From the NCBI GenBank assembly GCA_003151595.1, contig PLXW01000015.1:52202-64345 (forward strand): DNA of 12,144 nt. The letters are read 5' to 3'. Positions 1 to 7,060 of the stretch are shown piece after piece (position 1 is the stretch's first letter; the number at the start of each line of letters is the position of its first letter). The notes under the pieces were generated by a model. It was not told where the DNA came from. It searched no databases and saw nothing but the letters and a program-made list of their open reading frames with translations. Position numbers and translations under genes: made by a program. This DNA is from Myxococcales bacterium. GTDB lineage: Bacteria > Myxococcota > Polyangia > Polyangiales > Polyangiaceae.

Positions 1-900
1 CGTCCCGTAGACGAACGCCTCGTCGGCCCGCACGTCCGCCACCCCGACGCTGGGCCCGAGCGGCGCGCTAGCGATGTGCGGAACGAAGTAGACAGCCTTC
101 AGGTGTCTTGCCGCACCCGCGATCGCCGCGTCGACGCCGGCGTCGCTGCGCATGGTCACGTCCTCCGTCTTCCGCTCGGAGACCGGTGGCGGCTCCCATC
201 GTGGGCTCAGAGCGCGCAGCGCGGCCAGCGCGCGGTCGTGGCGATCGGCGACGACGCCGGCAAAGTCGCCTTCCACGACGACGGCGACGACGCCCGGCGC
301 GGCTCTCGCCGCATCCCGATCGACCGCACGAAGCTTCGCTCCGTGAACCGAGGGATGGAGCACGCAGCCGTGGAGCATCCCCGGCAGACGCACGTCGGCG
401 ACGAACTGCGCGCGCCCGGTGACGAAATCGATCGCGTCGGGCCCGAGCGGCGAGTCGGGGCACGTGGGCGTCGGCGTGGCGAGCGGCACGTCCTGCGGCA
501 CTTCGCCCGTGATCGGGGCTCCAGCGACGAGCTCTTCGAAGCTCAGCCCGGGTCCCGCGACGCCGCACCGTACGACCCCGTCCGCGATCACGAGCTCAGC
601 GGCCGGCGCGCCGAGCCGCTCGCTCGCGCGAGCGACCAGCACGCCGCGCGCGAACGCGGCTGCGCGACGGAGCTCGTACCCGTCGACCTCCACCGACATG
701 CTCCCGAATGTCCCCATGTCCCAGGGGACGACGTCCGTGTCCCCGAGAACCACATGCACGCGCGACGGAGAGACCCCGAGCTCCTCCGCGACGATTCGTG
801 GATACGCAGCACGGAGGCCCTGTCCGTAGTCCATCTTCCCGGAGAGCGCGGTGATGGTGCCGTCGGCTTCGATGAGGAGGCGCTCTTCGACGCGGCTCAT
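1..900 (-). CDS. Xanthine dehydrogenase/isoquinoline oxidoreductase-type molybdopterin-binding subunit (partial; C-terminus off left edge)
   Basis: This is the large subunit of a molybdenum hydroxylase, which inserts oxygen from water into an aldehyde or N-heterocycle at a Mo-cytosine-dinucleotide-type centre. The first 300 residues are visible. Reading from ATG at 900, residues 21-28 contain GKMDYGQG and residues 63-69 GTFGSMS, the glycine-rich cofactor-domain motifs of the isoquinoline 1-oxidoreductase beta/nicotinate dehydrogenase B group. Residues 172-190 hold an LPGMLHG segment followed by HPSVHGAKL, which opens the hammerhead (CO-dehydrogenase-like) domain. Cofactor-domain sequence precedes the hammerhead, as in that group. 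The catalytic Glu near the C-terminus lies outside the window. The start overlaps the stop of the upstream 2Fe-2S gene by 4 bases (ATGA), so translation is probably coupled. The family call is firm; the substrate is unknown. No signal peptide is visible, so it is probably cytoplasmic. Confidence 0.88.
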   Translation of the reverse strand, partial: MSRVEERLLIEADGTITALSGKMDYGQGLRAAYPRIVAEELGVSPSRVHVVLGDTDVVPWDMGTFGSMSVEVDGYELRRAAAFARGVLVARASERLGAPAAELVIADGVVRCGVAGPGLSFEELVAGAPITGEVPQDVPLATPTPTCPDSPLGPDAIDFVTGRAQFVADVRLPGMLHGCVLHPSVHGAKLRAVDRDAARAAPGVVAVVVEGDFAGVVADRHDRALAALRALSPRWEPPPVSERKTEDVTMRSDAGVDAAIAGAARHLKAVYFVPHIASAPLGPSVGVADVRADEAFVYGT

Positions 901-1349
901 CGGGACGCCCTCTGTACGGCGCGGATCGCACGGAGGTAGATCCCGCAGCGACAGAGGTGAGGGGCGAGGGCTTCTCGGATCTGGGGCTCCGAGGGGGAGG
1001 GAATCCGCCCGAGAAGGGCGCTCGCAGCCAGGATCATCCCGCTCGTGCAATACCCGCACTGGAGCGCCCCTTCCTCGAGGAACGCGCGCTGAACGGGATG
1101 GAGCTCGTCGCCGCGCGCAAGCCCTTCGATGGTCACGATCGACCGAGTCCCCACGTCCTGGAGCTTCGTGGTGCAGGCGGGAACGGGCGCCCCGTCCGCG
1201 AGCACGACGCACGCTCCGCATTTCCCATGTCCACAGCCGAACCGCGCCCCGGTGAGCCCGAGCGACTCGCGTAACACGGAGAGAAGCGGCGTCGTGCCGG
1301 TGGCTTCCACGTCGTGCGACTGTCCATTGACCTGGATCGGGTAGCGCAA
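897..1349 (-). CDS. 2Fe-2S iron-sulfur subunit of a molybdenum hydroxylase
   Basis: This 150-aa small electron-transfer subunit carries electrons from the Mo centre to an acceptor. It has the usual two-domain structure. The N-terminal plant-type ferredoxin domain has C39, C44, C47 and C59 (CGHGKCGAC then C). The C-terminal helical domain has C98 and C101 (QCGYC) and C133 and C135 (LCRCG). All eight cluster ligands are present and the length is normal for the family. The start is TTG at 1349: it is preceded by AGGGGG ending 4 nt upstream and gives the expected N-terminus entering the first beta strand. The stop overlaps the start of the Mo subunit. I see no FAD-subunit gene, consistent with two-subunit enzymes of the isoquinoline oxidoreductase type that pass electrons to a cytochrome or other carrier. 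The ribosome binding site can fold into a hairpin, described separately. Confidence 0.93.
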   Translation of the reverse strand: MRYPIQVNGQSHDVEATGTTPLLSVLRESLGLTGARFGCGHGKCGACVVLADGAPVPACTTKLQDVGTRSIVTIEGLARGDELHPVQRAFLEEGALQCGYCTSGMILAASALLGRIPSPSEPQIREALAPHLCRCGIYLRAIRAVQRASR

Positions 1350-1370
1350 GCGTCCCCCTTCTCAGGGGGC
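1350..1370 (-). promoter_or_regulatory. Hairpin sequestering the ribosome binding site of the 2Fe-2S subunit gene
   Basis: Read as mRNA, the leader is CCCCCT-GAGA-AGGGGG followed by ACGC and the TTG start. The six-base arms (1369-1364 and 1359-1354) pair perfectly, and GAGA fits the GNRA tetraloop rule. The right arm is the only Shine-Dalgarno-like sequence for this gene, so folding would hide it. The structure is read directly; any regulatory role is inferred. The weak TTG start codon is also consistent with low or controlled translation. Confidence 0.5.
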
Positions 1371-1560
1371 AGGCAGCACGTGGCATGCCGACACTCGCGA
1401 TGGGACGCGAGATCGGAGCGCAACACGGATGCCCGCAAGTGCGAGAGCGGCGTTCGGGAACGGCAGCGACCCGCCTTGCGCCGCTGCGCAAGGCCTGCGT
1501 CCGTCACCGATATCGCTGGCGGGTCTGCATCCTGCACAGGCGGCAACCGGCCCGCGGACC

Positions 1561-1566
1561 AAGGAG
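1561..1566 (+). promoter_or_regulatory. Ribosome binding site fixing the aldo/keto reductase start
   Basis: AAGGAG lies six bases before ATG 1573. The same frame is open upstream to about 1429, but that extension has no recognisable protein sequence, so this site decides the start. I saw no convincing promoter hexamers in 1371-1560, the space between the two divergent genes. Confidence 0.85.
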
Positions 1567-1572
1567 ACTGTC

Positions 1573-2574
1573 ATGGAATACCGACGACTGGGCAACACCG
1601 GCCTCAGCGTCTCTCGAATTTGCCTCGGCTGTATGAGCTATGGCGATCCCAACGCCACGCTGCCGGGCGAAGCTCTGCGGTGGGAATGGGCTCTTCGAGA
1701 AGATGAGTCGCGCCCGTTCTTCAAGCGTGCGATCGAGCTCGGCATCAACTTCTTCGACACGGCGAACGCCTACTCTTTCGGAGCCAGCGAGGAAATCACT
1801 GGCCGCGCGCTCCGCGAGTTCGCCCGCCGCGAAGACGTCGTCATCGCCACGAAGGTCTTCAACCCCATGCGCCCGGGCCCTAACGGACGAGGGCTGTCGC
1901 GCAAGGCGATCCTCCACGAGATCGACGCGAGCCTGAAGCGCCTCGCGACCGATTACGTGGACCTCTACCAGATTCACCGTTGGGACGACTCGACCCCGAT
2001 CGAGGAGACGATGGAGGCGCTCCACGATGTGGTCCGCGCGGGCAAGGTACGGTACCTGGGCGCATCATCGATGCATGCCTGGCAGTTCGCCAAGGCGCAG
2101 CACATCGCGGAGCGGAACGGCTGGACGCGGTTCGTCTCGATGCAAAATCACTACAACCTCCTCTACCGCGAAGAGGAGCGCGAGATGGTTCCGCTCTGCC
2201 GCGATCAAGGCGTGGGAATGATTCCCTGGAGCCCTCTCGCGCGAGGCCATCTGGCGCGCGGCCCCCAGGCGACGGCGACGAAGCGCTCCGAGACGGATCG
2301 CTTCGGCAAGCTGCTCTACTCGTCGATGGCCGAGGCGGACCAGCGCGTGCTCGCCCAGGTCGACGCGCTCGCGAGGGCGCGCAAGCTCCCGCACGCGCAG
2401 ATCGCCCTGGCGTGGCTGCTTCAGCGGGAGCCGGTCACAGCCCCGATCGTGGGCGCGACGAAGATGGAGCATCTCGAGGTCGCCGTGGGCGCCGTTGGAG
2501 TGAAGCTCTCCTTGGAAGAAGTTCGGGCCTTGGAATTGCCGTACGTCACTCACCCGATCGCTGGCTTCACCTGA
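1573..2574 (+). CDS. Aldo/keto reductase, YajO-like subgroup
   Basis: This 333-aa cytoplasmic NADPH-dependent reductase has the TIM-barrel fold of the aldo/keto reductase superfamily. It starts with the usual MEYRRLGNTGLSVS strand. The catalytic tetrad is complete: D62 and Y67 (FFDTANAYS), K94 (VVIATKV) and H135 (YQIHRWD). The phosphate- and cofactor-binding region near the C-terminus (APIVGATKMEHLE) is present. The barrel signatures GASSMHAWQFA, SMQNHYNLLYREEEREM and IPWSPLARG match the group that includes E. coli YajO, whose members reduce various aldehydes. ATG 1573 follows a good ribosome binding site. The gene is divergent from the Mo-hydroxylase operon, so a shared aldehyde or N-heterocycle pathway is possible but unproven. 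Length and motifs are normal and nothing looks damaged. Confidence 0.95.
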   Translation: MEYRRLGNTGLSVSRICLGCMSYGDPNATLPGEALRWEWALREDESRPFFKRAIELGINFFDTANAYSFGASEEITGRALREFARREDVVIATKVFNPMRPGPNGRGLSRKAILHEIDASLKRLATDYVDLYQIHRWDDSTPIEETMEALHDVVRAGKVRYLGASSMHAWQFAKAQHIAERNGWTRFVSMQNHYNLLYREEEREMVPLCRDQGVGMIPWSPLARGHLARGPQATATKRSETDRFGKLLYSSMAEADQRVLAQVDALARARKLPHAQIALAWLLQREPVTAPIVGATKMEHLEVAVGAVGVKLSLEEVRALELPYVTHPIAGFT

Positions 2575-2580
2575 TCGCCA

Positions 2581-2652
2581 TTGATCAAAATCAAAGCTTT
2601 CGGCGGGCCGGAGCAACTGCAGGTCCACACGGTCGATCGTCCGACGCCAGCG
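2581..2652 (+). pseudogene. Relic of the N-terminus of a zinc-type (MDR) quinone oxidoreductase
   Basis: Starting at TTG 2581, about 24 codons read IKIKAFGGPEQLQVHTVDRP followed by TP. This closely resembles the opening beta strands of NADPH:quinone oxidoreductase/zinc-binding alcohol dehydrogenase proteins (typically MKA-x-FGGPE-L-PRPTPG). The similarity then stops: the GEVLV strand, the GroES-like domain and the Rossmann domain are all missing, and the frame runs out of phase into the tail of the convergent flavin oxidoreductase gene. No ribosome binding site is visible. I read it as the stump of a gene deleted between the aldo/keto reductase and the LLM gene. The match is short, so chance similarity cannot be excluded. 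Confidence 0.5.
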
Positions 2653-2689
2653 ATAGCGCACAGATCGAAGCGAAGCCTTCACGGGCGAT

Positions 2690-3718
2690 TCACGCGACCG
2701 ACGAAGCCAGCGCCTCCGCCTCGTTCGACTTCATCCTGGACCCCTCCGAAAGAAGCTCCATCGACCTGAGCCTCGCTTCCAACGTCTGCGCGGGGTGGAT
2801 GACGATCAGCTCGTCCGCGCGCGCGTGGTCGACGAACTCCGCGACGTAGGCACGGACGTCGTCTGGCGTACCCACGGCCGAATACGTCATCATCTGATTG
2901 AGCTGCTCCCCCGCTGGTGACTCGAGCAGCTGGTCCGCTTCGTCGTCGGTGAATGTTCGCCCCTTGCCGAGCAGAAGCCTGACGCGCGCGCGCCGCACCA
3001 CGCGCAGCTGCTCCTCCGCGCGGGCCTTGGTGTCCGCTGCGATGACTGTGAGACCGGCGATCACGTAGGGCGCCGCGAGCTGAGCCGAGGGGCGGAACTC
3101 GTGACGGTAGAGGGCGACCGCGTCCAGCAGCGCGTGTGGCGCGAAGTGCGAGGCGAAAGCGTATGGCAGCCCGAGCCGGGCCGCGAGCCTCGCGCCAAAA
3201 AGCGAGGAGCCGAGGATGTAGAGCGGAACGTTCGCGCCTCGACCGGGCGTCGCGTTGACGCCCGGCACCCGCGTCTTGTCGGTGAGGTATCCCTGCAGCT
3301 CGAGAACGTCCTCGGGGAACGTGTCGGCGGACGAAGGATCCCGGCGAAGTGCCCTCGTCGTGGTCGCGTCGGTCCCTGGAGCGCGCCCGAGGCCCAGATC
3401 GATGCGCCCTGGATGAAGCGCCTCGAGCGTACCGAACTGTTCGGCGATCACGAGCGGCGCGTGGTTGGGGAGCATGATCCCACCGGCGCCTAGCCGGATC
3501 TTCCGCGTCTGCGACGCGATGTGGGCTACGAGGACGCTCGTCGCCGAGGAGGCGATGCTCCCCATGTTGTGGTGCTCGGCGTACCAGACGCGTCGATAGC
3601 CGAGCGCCTCCGCTCGCTGCGCCATCGCGACGCTGCTGGCGAAGGCGTCGCGCGGAGTCTGACCGGGGCCGATGATCGCGAGATCGAGGAGCGAGATGGG
3701 GACGGAGGAGACGAGCAT
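2690..3718 (-). CDS. Luciferase-like (LLM class) flavin-dependent oxidoreductase, YhbW-like
   Basis: This 342-aa cytoplasmic protein belongs to the bacterial-luciferase-like monooxygenase family that uses reduced flavin. It has the single-domain TIM-barrel pattern of the YhbW/group-1 subfamily. Key signatures are [11 protein letters not shown] near the N-terminus, AEHHNM at residues 47-52, [19 protein letters not shown] followed by [16 protein letters not shown] at about 81-117, and the C-terminal [10 protein letters not shown] segment. Its length is typical of the family. The start is ATG 3718. The -10 box ends only nine bases upstream, so the message has almost no leader. The gene has its own promoter with a palindrome in the spacer, which suggests a dedicated repressor, but no regulator gene sits next to it here. 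The substrate is not predictable. It converges on the aldo/keto reductase and the quinone oxidoreductase relic. Confidence 0.94.
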   Translation of the reverse strand: MLVSSVPISLLDLAIIGPGQTPRDAFASSVAMAQRAEALGYRRVWYAEHHNMGSIASSATSVLVAHIASQTRKIRLGAGGIMLPNHAPLVIAEQFGTLEALHPGRIDLGLGRAPGTDATTTRALRRDPSSADTFPEDVLELQGYLTDKTRVPGVNATPGRGANVPLYILGSSLFGARLAARLGLPYAFASHFAPHALLDAVALYRHEFRPSAQLAAPYVIAGLTVIAADTKARAEEQLRVVRRARVRLLLGKGRTFTDDEADQLLESPAGEQLNQMMTYSAVGTPDDVRAYVAEFVDHARADELIVIHPAQTLEARLRSMELLSEGSRMKSNEAEALASSVA

Positions 3719-3727
3719 GGCTCATCC

Positions 3728-3755
3728 ACCCTAAGCACGCATGCGTGCTTCGCAA
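3728..3755 (-). promoter_or_regulatory. Promoter of the LLM oxidoreductase gene
   Basis: On the minus strand TTGCGA (3755-3750) and TAGGGT (3733-3728) are separated by 16 bases, and the second ends nine bases before ATG 3718. Both fit a sigma-70-type -35 (TTG) and a TANNNT -10. The DUF2378 gene at 10347 has the near-identical arrangement TTGCGC-N16-TACCCT, which supports both calls. Confidence 0.55.
3733..3750. promoter_or_regulatory. Perfect 18-bp palindrome, candidate operator
   Basis: AAGCACGCATGCGTGCTT is its own reverse complement over all 18 bases. It fills the spacer between the -35 and -10 boxes of the LLM gene, a classic position for a dimeric repressor (TetR- or MarR-like) to block RNA polymerase. 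The binding protein is not in the window as far as I can tell. Confidence 0.6.
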
Positions 3756-3806
3756 CGCGGCGACCCAGCGCCCCCGAGAGCGCAGCCCATCGAGGGGATG
3801 TCCGGA

Positions 3807-3830
3807 GGGCGCGGGACTATGCTCGCGCCC
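3807..3830. repeat. Inverted repeat in the 3719-4007 intergenic region
   Basis: GGGCGCG (3807-3813) and CGCGCCC (3824-3830) form a perfect 7-bp stem around GGACTATGCT, whose TATGCT fits a TANNNT -10 pattern. Function is unknown. Apart from this, the 18-bp palindrome and the two promoters, I see nothing else in 3719-4007. Confidence 0.3.
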
Positions 3831-3972
3831 AAGGCACCGCCGCGGGTCGCTGCGACGCTGGCCGGCATTCGGGCGTGAGTCCGCCGGCGCCGGGTACAGC
3901 TTCGGTTACAGACGCTACGGCGACCGAAAAACAAGCCTCTTCGTGCGTGCGAGCGCGGAGAACGTCACTCCC

Positions 3973-4001
3973 TGGCTCGACTCCCGTCGCCCGCCTATAC
4001 C
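3973..4001 (+). promoter_or_regulatory. Putative leaderless promoter of the kelch lipoprotein gene
   Basis: TATACC (3996-4001) ends six bases before ATG 4008, placing the expected transcription start on or next to the A of the start codon. TGGCTC lies 17 bases upstream at a -35 position but matches the consensus poorly. The same CCTGGC ... CCTATACCG arrangement precedes the next gene at 5122. Confidence 0.45.
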
Positions 4002-4007
4002 GTGAGG

Positions 4008-5021
4008 ATGTCTCCGCAGTACGTTGCCGGCGCCGTCGTCGCCCTCGCGGTTTGCGTATCCGCGTGCAACGCAACCGCCCCGTCTGCCCCCGCGCTTGAC
4101 GGCGGTTGGACCTCGGCGACGAGCCTCCCCGTGCCACGCTTCGAAGGGAAGTCCGTCGTCGTCAACGGCGACGTCCTCTACATCGGCGGCATCACGGGCG
4201 TCATCAACGACCAAGCGAGCGCTCGCGAGAGCGATCGCGTCGACATCTACGATCCCACGAAGCGTACGTGGACCAGCGGTCCGCCGCTTCCGGCCGACGC
4301 GCCGAGGCACCATCTCGCGCTCGCGGTCCTCGATGGGCGCGTGTACGTCCTCGGCGGCTTCACGGGGATCATCGGCGGCGCCGATGCGGCCGGCGTGTTC
4401 ACGCCGAGCGCGGCGACGTTCGTGCTCGACGGGACCACGTGGCAGCGCCTCGCCGACCAACCCGTGGCGCGCGGATCTGCGACCGCAGAGGTCATCGGCG
4501 GGCTGATCTACGTCGCCGGCGGTGGCGTGGCCGAGCCCGACTCGCGCACGGATCTCTACGTCTATGACCCCGCGAGCGACACGTGGGCCATGCGCAGGCC
4601 CATGCCCACGTCGCGCGAGCACGTCGCGTCGTGCGTCGTCGCTGGCCGCATGATCGTGCTCGGCGGATGGCAAGGCAACGACAAGCACGTCGTCGCCGCC
4701 GCGGAGTCGTACGACCCGACGACCGACCAGTGGACTCATCTCGCCGACATGCCGACGGCGCGCGGAGGGCTCGGCGCCGTCGCGGTGAACGGCGTCTGCT
4801 TCGCGGTCGGCGGCGAGCAGTGGGTCGGCCCGCTTCCGGCGACGTTCCCGAACGTCGAAGCGCTCGACCTCGACAGCGGCCTCTGGACCACCGCGGGCCC
4901 GATGCACACGGCGCGTCACGGGCTCGGCGTGGCGGCGGTGGGTGACGAGATCTACGCCGTCGGCGGGGGGCCGGTCCAAGGCAACAGCTACACCGACGTC
5001 GTCGAGGTTCATCGTCCATGA
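4008..5021 (+). CDS. Kelch-repeat beta-propeller lipoprotein
   Basis: This 337-aa exported protein (from ATG 4008; GTG 4002 is an alternative start two codons upstream) has a signal peptide ending in the lipobox VSAC. The lipidated Cys is residue 20, followed by Asn. The rest is six kelch motifs, each with a Trp, a Pro/Arg turn such as MPTSREH or MPTARGG, a V-x-G-x-x-Y/V strand and the diagnostic GG pair (LYIGG, VYVLGG, IYVAGGG, MIVLGG, CFAVGG, IYAVGGG). The C-terminal VVEVH strand probably closes the propeller. Kelch propellers usually bind proteins or sugars; the ligand here is unknown. It is likely anchored to a membrane and faces the periplasm or the surface. The gene appears to have its own leaderless promoter, as does the propeller lipoprotein that follows. 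Confidence 0.92.
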   Translation: MSPQYVAGAVVALAVCVSACNATAPSAPALDGGWTSATSLPVPRFEGKSVVVNGDVLYIGGITGVINDQASARESDRVDIYDPTKRTWTSGPPLPADAPRHHLALAVLDGRVYVLGGFTGIIGGADAAGVFTPSAATFVLDGTTWQRLADQPVARGSATAEVIGGLIYVAGGGVAEPDSRTDLYVYDPASDTWAMRRPMPTSREHVASCVVAGRMIVLGGWQGNDKHVVAAAESYDPTTDQWTHLADMPTARGGLGAVAVNGVCFAVGGEQWVGPLPATFPNVEALDLDSGLWTTAGPMHTARHGLGVAAVGDEIYAVGGGPVQGNSYTDVVEVHRP

Positions 5022-5040
5022 CAGGGCGGAGTCCGTCGCG

Positions 5041-5054
5041 AGGTGATTTCACCT
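5041..5054. repeat. Short inverted repeat between the two propeller genes
   Basis: AGGTGA-TT-TCACCT forms two perfect 6-base arms, 20 bases after the stop of the kelch gene and about 55 bases before the next -10 box. The loop is too short and there is no T-tract, so an operator is more likely than a terminator. Confidence 0.3.
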
Positions 5055-5084
5055 TCGTGCTCATGGCCGTTCCCGCTCGGCCCC

Positions 5085-5114
5085 TGGCGTGACGCGCGCC
5101 ACCCGGCCTATACC
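5085..5114 (+). promoter_or_regulatory. Putative leaderless promoter of the PQQ-like propeller gene
   Basis: TATACC (5109-5114) ends seven bases before ATG 5122, and TGGCGT lies 18 bases upstream. The block repeats the organisation in front of the kelch gene, including CCTGGC and CCTATACCG, although the coding sequences are unrelated. Confidence 0.45.
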
Positions 5115-5121
5115 GTTCGGT

Positions 5122-7023
5122 ATGTCCTCCCCTCTCTTCGCCGGGGCGGTCGCTCTCGTCGTCGGAGTCGCGGGCTGCTCGAAGTCGACTCCCCCCGCGA
5201 TTCCGGCGCACCCGCCCGTGGGGTGTCACGGCGCCGCCGCGATGTTCGGGCCTCCGCCGACCGGGCTCGCGATCCCTGCGTTCCATCAGAGCACCTCACG
5301 GCTCGGGTGGTTGAACAGCGAGACGGTGCTCACGCGCGCGACCGTCGCTTCGGCGGGCTTCGGCGCGCGGTGGTCGTCGCCTCGACTCGATGAGGTCGCG
5401 ATCGCCGGCACGATCTACGGACCGCACGTCTACGCCTCGCCGCTCTACCTCGACGACGTCACGTTCGCAGGCAACGGGAATGGGAATGGGAATGGGAATG
5501 GGAATGGGAATGGGAATGGGAATGGGAATGCGAGCGCGAACGGCTGCGACGGGCTCACGCTGAGCGCCGTCTTCGTCGCCACCAGCAACGGCTATGCGTA
5601 CGCCGTGAACGCGTTCGACGCGACGGTCGCGGGACGCTCCGTCGCCGCAGGGACGATCTTGTGGAGCACGAGCCTCGGCACCCCCGCGATCGTCCCCAAG
5701 CTCGACGGCGGCATGCCTCTCGGTGTCCTCGCGACACCGATCCTCGATCGCGCCACCTCGCGCCTCTACGTCACTTCGCTCGACGCGACGCTGGGGTGGC
5801 GCGCGTGGGCCCTCGATCTGGGGAGCGGCGCCGTCGTCCCCGGTTGGCCCGTGACGCTCGGCTCGGCGGCGATCGAGCCGGTGAACACCAACGGTCCGGC
5901 GACCTTCGCCGGCGCGCTCGTCCTCTCGCAACGTGGCGCGCTCGCGCTCAGCCCCGCGGGGGATCGTCTCTACGTGCCGTTCGGCGCCTACTTCGACGGC
6001 GGCGTCGGTTGGATGGTCGTCGTCGATACGCACGCCTCGAGGGTCGTCGGAGCGTTCGCCGGCGCGCCGACGGGTGCGGCGCCGTCGAGCGGCGGCATCT
6101 GGGGCGCGGGAGGGCCCGCGATCGACGACGCCGGAGTCGTGTACGCGACGACCGGCAACACGCCCGAGGGGCTAGGCCCGATGCGGAACGTATGGGGCGA
6201 GACACTCCTCGCGTGGTCGAACGGCTTCGCGCTCACGGGCACGTACACCCCCTTCAACTACTGTGCGCTCGATTCGGTCGACGCGGATCTCGGCGGCAGC
6301 TCGCCGGTCGTCCTCCCCGATCTCACGTCGACAGGAACGACGACTCCGCACCTCATCGCGTTCGGGAGCAAGCAGGGGAACGTCTACCTCGTCGATCGCG
6401 ATCACCTCCCCGGCGCGCTCGACGCCCGCCCGCCGTGCAGCACCGACAGCACGACCGATCGCTCGCTGCTCTCCCCCGAGCCGCAACCGCAGTTCGGCGC
6501 GCGCGGGCCGCTCAGCGTGTTCGGGCCGTACACGGAGGAGTACGGGAACCTCGACTACGCCAAGATGCGGTCGACCCCGGCGTATTTCGTCGATGCCGCC
6601 GGGGGCGCGTACCTCTTCGTGACGGGGTCGTCGAAGGCAGCAGTCGATTCACAAGTCAGCGTCCCCCCTTCGCTGGCGCGCTTGCGCGTCGTGACCCCCG
6701 CCGGTGCGCCGGCGTACCTGGCCGTCGATGCGCGCGACTCCGGCATCACGTTCGTGAACCCCGGCGCGCCCGTCGTGACGAGCAACGGCGCGAACGATGC
6801 GATCGTTTGGGTGCTCGACGAGAACGCACGGCGCGTCGCCTCGCTGCTCGACCCGACGACGCCGCATCCGATCCTCTACGCCGTCGACGCCTCGACGCTC
6901 CGAGTGATCTGGCAAAGCCCGCCGGACGCGCTGGAGATCGGCGGCAAGTACTCGACGGTGGCCGTCGCGCACGGGCGAGTCTTCGCCGGGACCGATCGCG
7001 TGCGCGCGTTCGGAGCTCCGTAG
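5122..7023 (+). CDS. PQQ-like beta-propeller lipoprotein with a Gly-Asn repeat loop
   Basis: This 633-aa exported lipoprotein has a signal peptide with lipobox VAGC (Cys19, then Ser). The body shows repeated PQQ/quinoprotein-type propeller strands: VFVATSNGYAYAVNAFD, ATPILDRATSRLYV, GGPAIDDAGVVYATTGN, GGSSPVVLPDL, LIAFGSKQGNVYLVDRD, STPAYFV and a C-terminal LYAVDASTLRVIWQS. Residues 117-136 are ten Gly-Asn pairs, nine of them encoded by exact GGGAAT copies; they sit between two strands and probably form a loop. I see no convincing quinone-binding vicinal Cys pair, so enzymatic activity is doubtful and a binding or scaffold role is as likely. ATG 5122 is chosen over GTG 5089 because it begins the signal peptide directly and has a -10 box seven bases upstream. 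The frame +2 to it is open over 5661-7694 only because of G/C bias. Confidence 0.87.
   Translation: MSSPLFAGAVALVVGVAGCSKSTPPAIPAHPPVGCHGAAAMFGPPPTGLAIPAFHQSTSRLGWLNSETVLTRATVASAGFGARWSSPRLDEVAIAGTIYGPHVYASPLYLDDVTFAGNGNGNGNGNGNGNGNGNGNASANGCDGLTLSAVFVATSNGYAYAVNAFDATVAGRSVAAGTILWSTSLGTPAIVPKLDGGMPLGVLATPILDRATSRLYVTSLDATLGWRAWALDLGSGAVVPGWPVTLGSAAIEPVNTNGPATFAGALVLSQRGALALSPAGDRLYVPFGAYFDGGVGWMVVVDTHASRVVGAFAGAPTGAAPSSGGIWGAGGPAIDDAGVVYATTGNTPEGLGPMRNVWGETLLAWSNGFALTGTYTPFNYCALDSVDADLGGSSPVVLPDLTSTGTTTPHLIAFGSKQGNVYLVDRDHLPGALDARPPCSTDSTTDRSLLSPEPQPQFGARGPLSVFGPYTEEYGNLDYAKMRSTPAYFVDAAGGAYLFVTGSSKAAVDSQVSVPPSLARLRVVTPAGAPAYLAVDARDSGITFVNPGAPVVTSNGANDAIVWVLDENARRVASLLDPTTPHPILYAVDASTLRVIWQSPPDALEIGGKYSTVAVAHGRVFAGTDRVRAFGAP
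5476..5529 (+). repeat. Hexanucleotide microsatellite (GGGAAT)9 inside a coding region
   Basis: Nine perfect tandem GGGAAT units occur in frame with the surrounding gene and each adds Gly-Asn. An upstream GGCAAC codes the same pair with different codons. Because the unit is 6 bp, slippage would change loop length without breaking the frame. Confidence 0.97.
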
Positions 7024-7039
7024 CCCGATTGCGATTCGC

Positions 7040-7060
7040 CGTAGCCACGACGGCGCTACG
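7040..7060. terminator. Possible bidirectional terminator hairpin between convergent genes
   Basis: CGTAGC (7040-7045) and GCTACG (7055-7060) can pair around a 9-base loop, 16 bases after the PQQ-like gene and overlapping the stop codon of the convergent minus-strand lipoprotein. There is no T-run on either side, so this is weak. Confidence 0.25.

Noticed and set aside
1371..1560. A longer N-terminus of the aldo/keto reductase starting near 1429
   Set aside because: The extension has no homology-like sequence and the ribosome binding site plus the canonical MEYRRLG start place the beginning at 1573.
2679..3755. A 358-codon minus-strand frame over the LLM gene
   Set aside because: Same strand but out of frame; Arg-rich with no motifs, whereas the accepted frame carries all LLM signatures.
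3972..4001. Sigma-54 promoter upstream of the kelch gene because of TGGC
   Set aside because: There is no GC dinucleotide at the required -12 position (TGGCAC-N5-TTGC is not matched); the TATACC box fits a sigma-70-like promoter better.
3915..5012. A long minus-strand open frame antisense to the kelch gene
   Set aside because: Asp/Arg/Val-rich antisense shadow without a start signal; the kelch repeats on the plus strand are unambiguous.
5470..5529. CRISPR-like tandem repeat
   Set aside because: The units are 6 bp, contiguous and in frame within a gene; there are no spacers and no cas genes.
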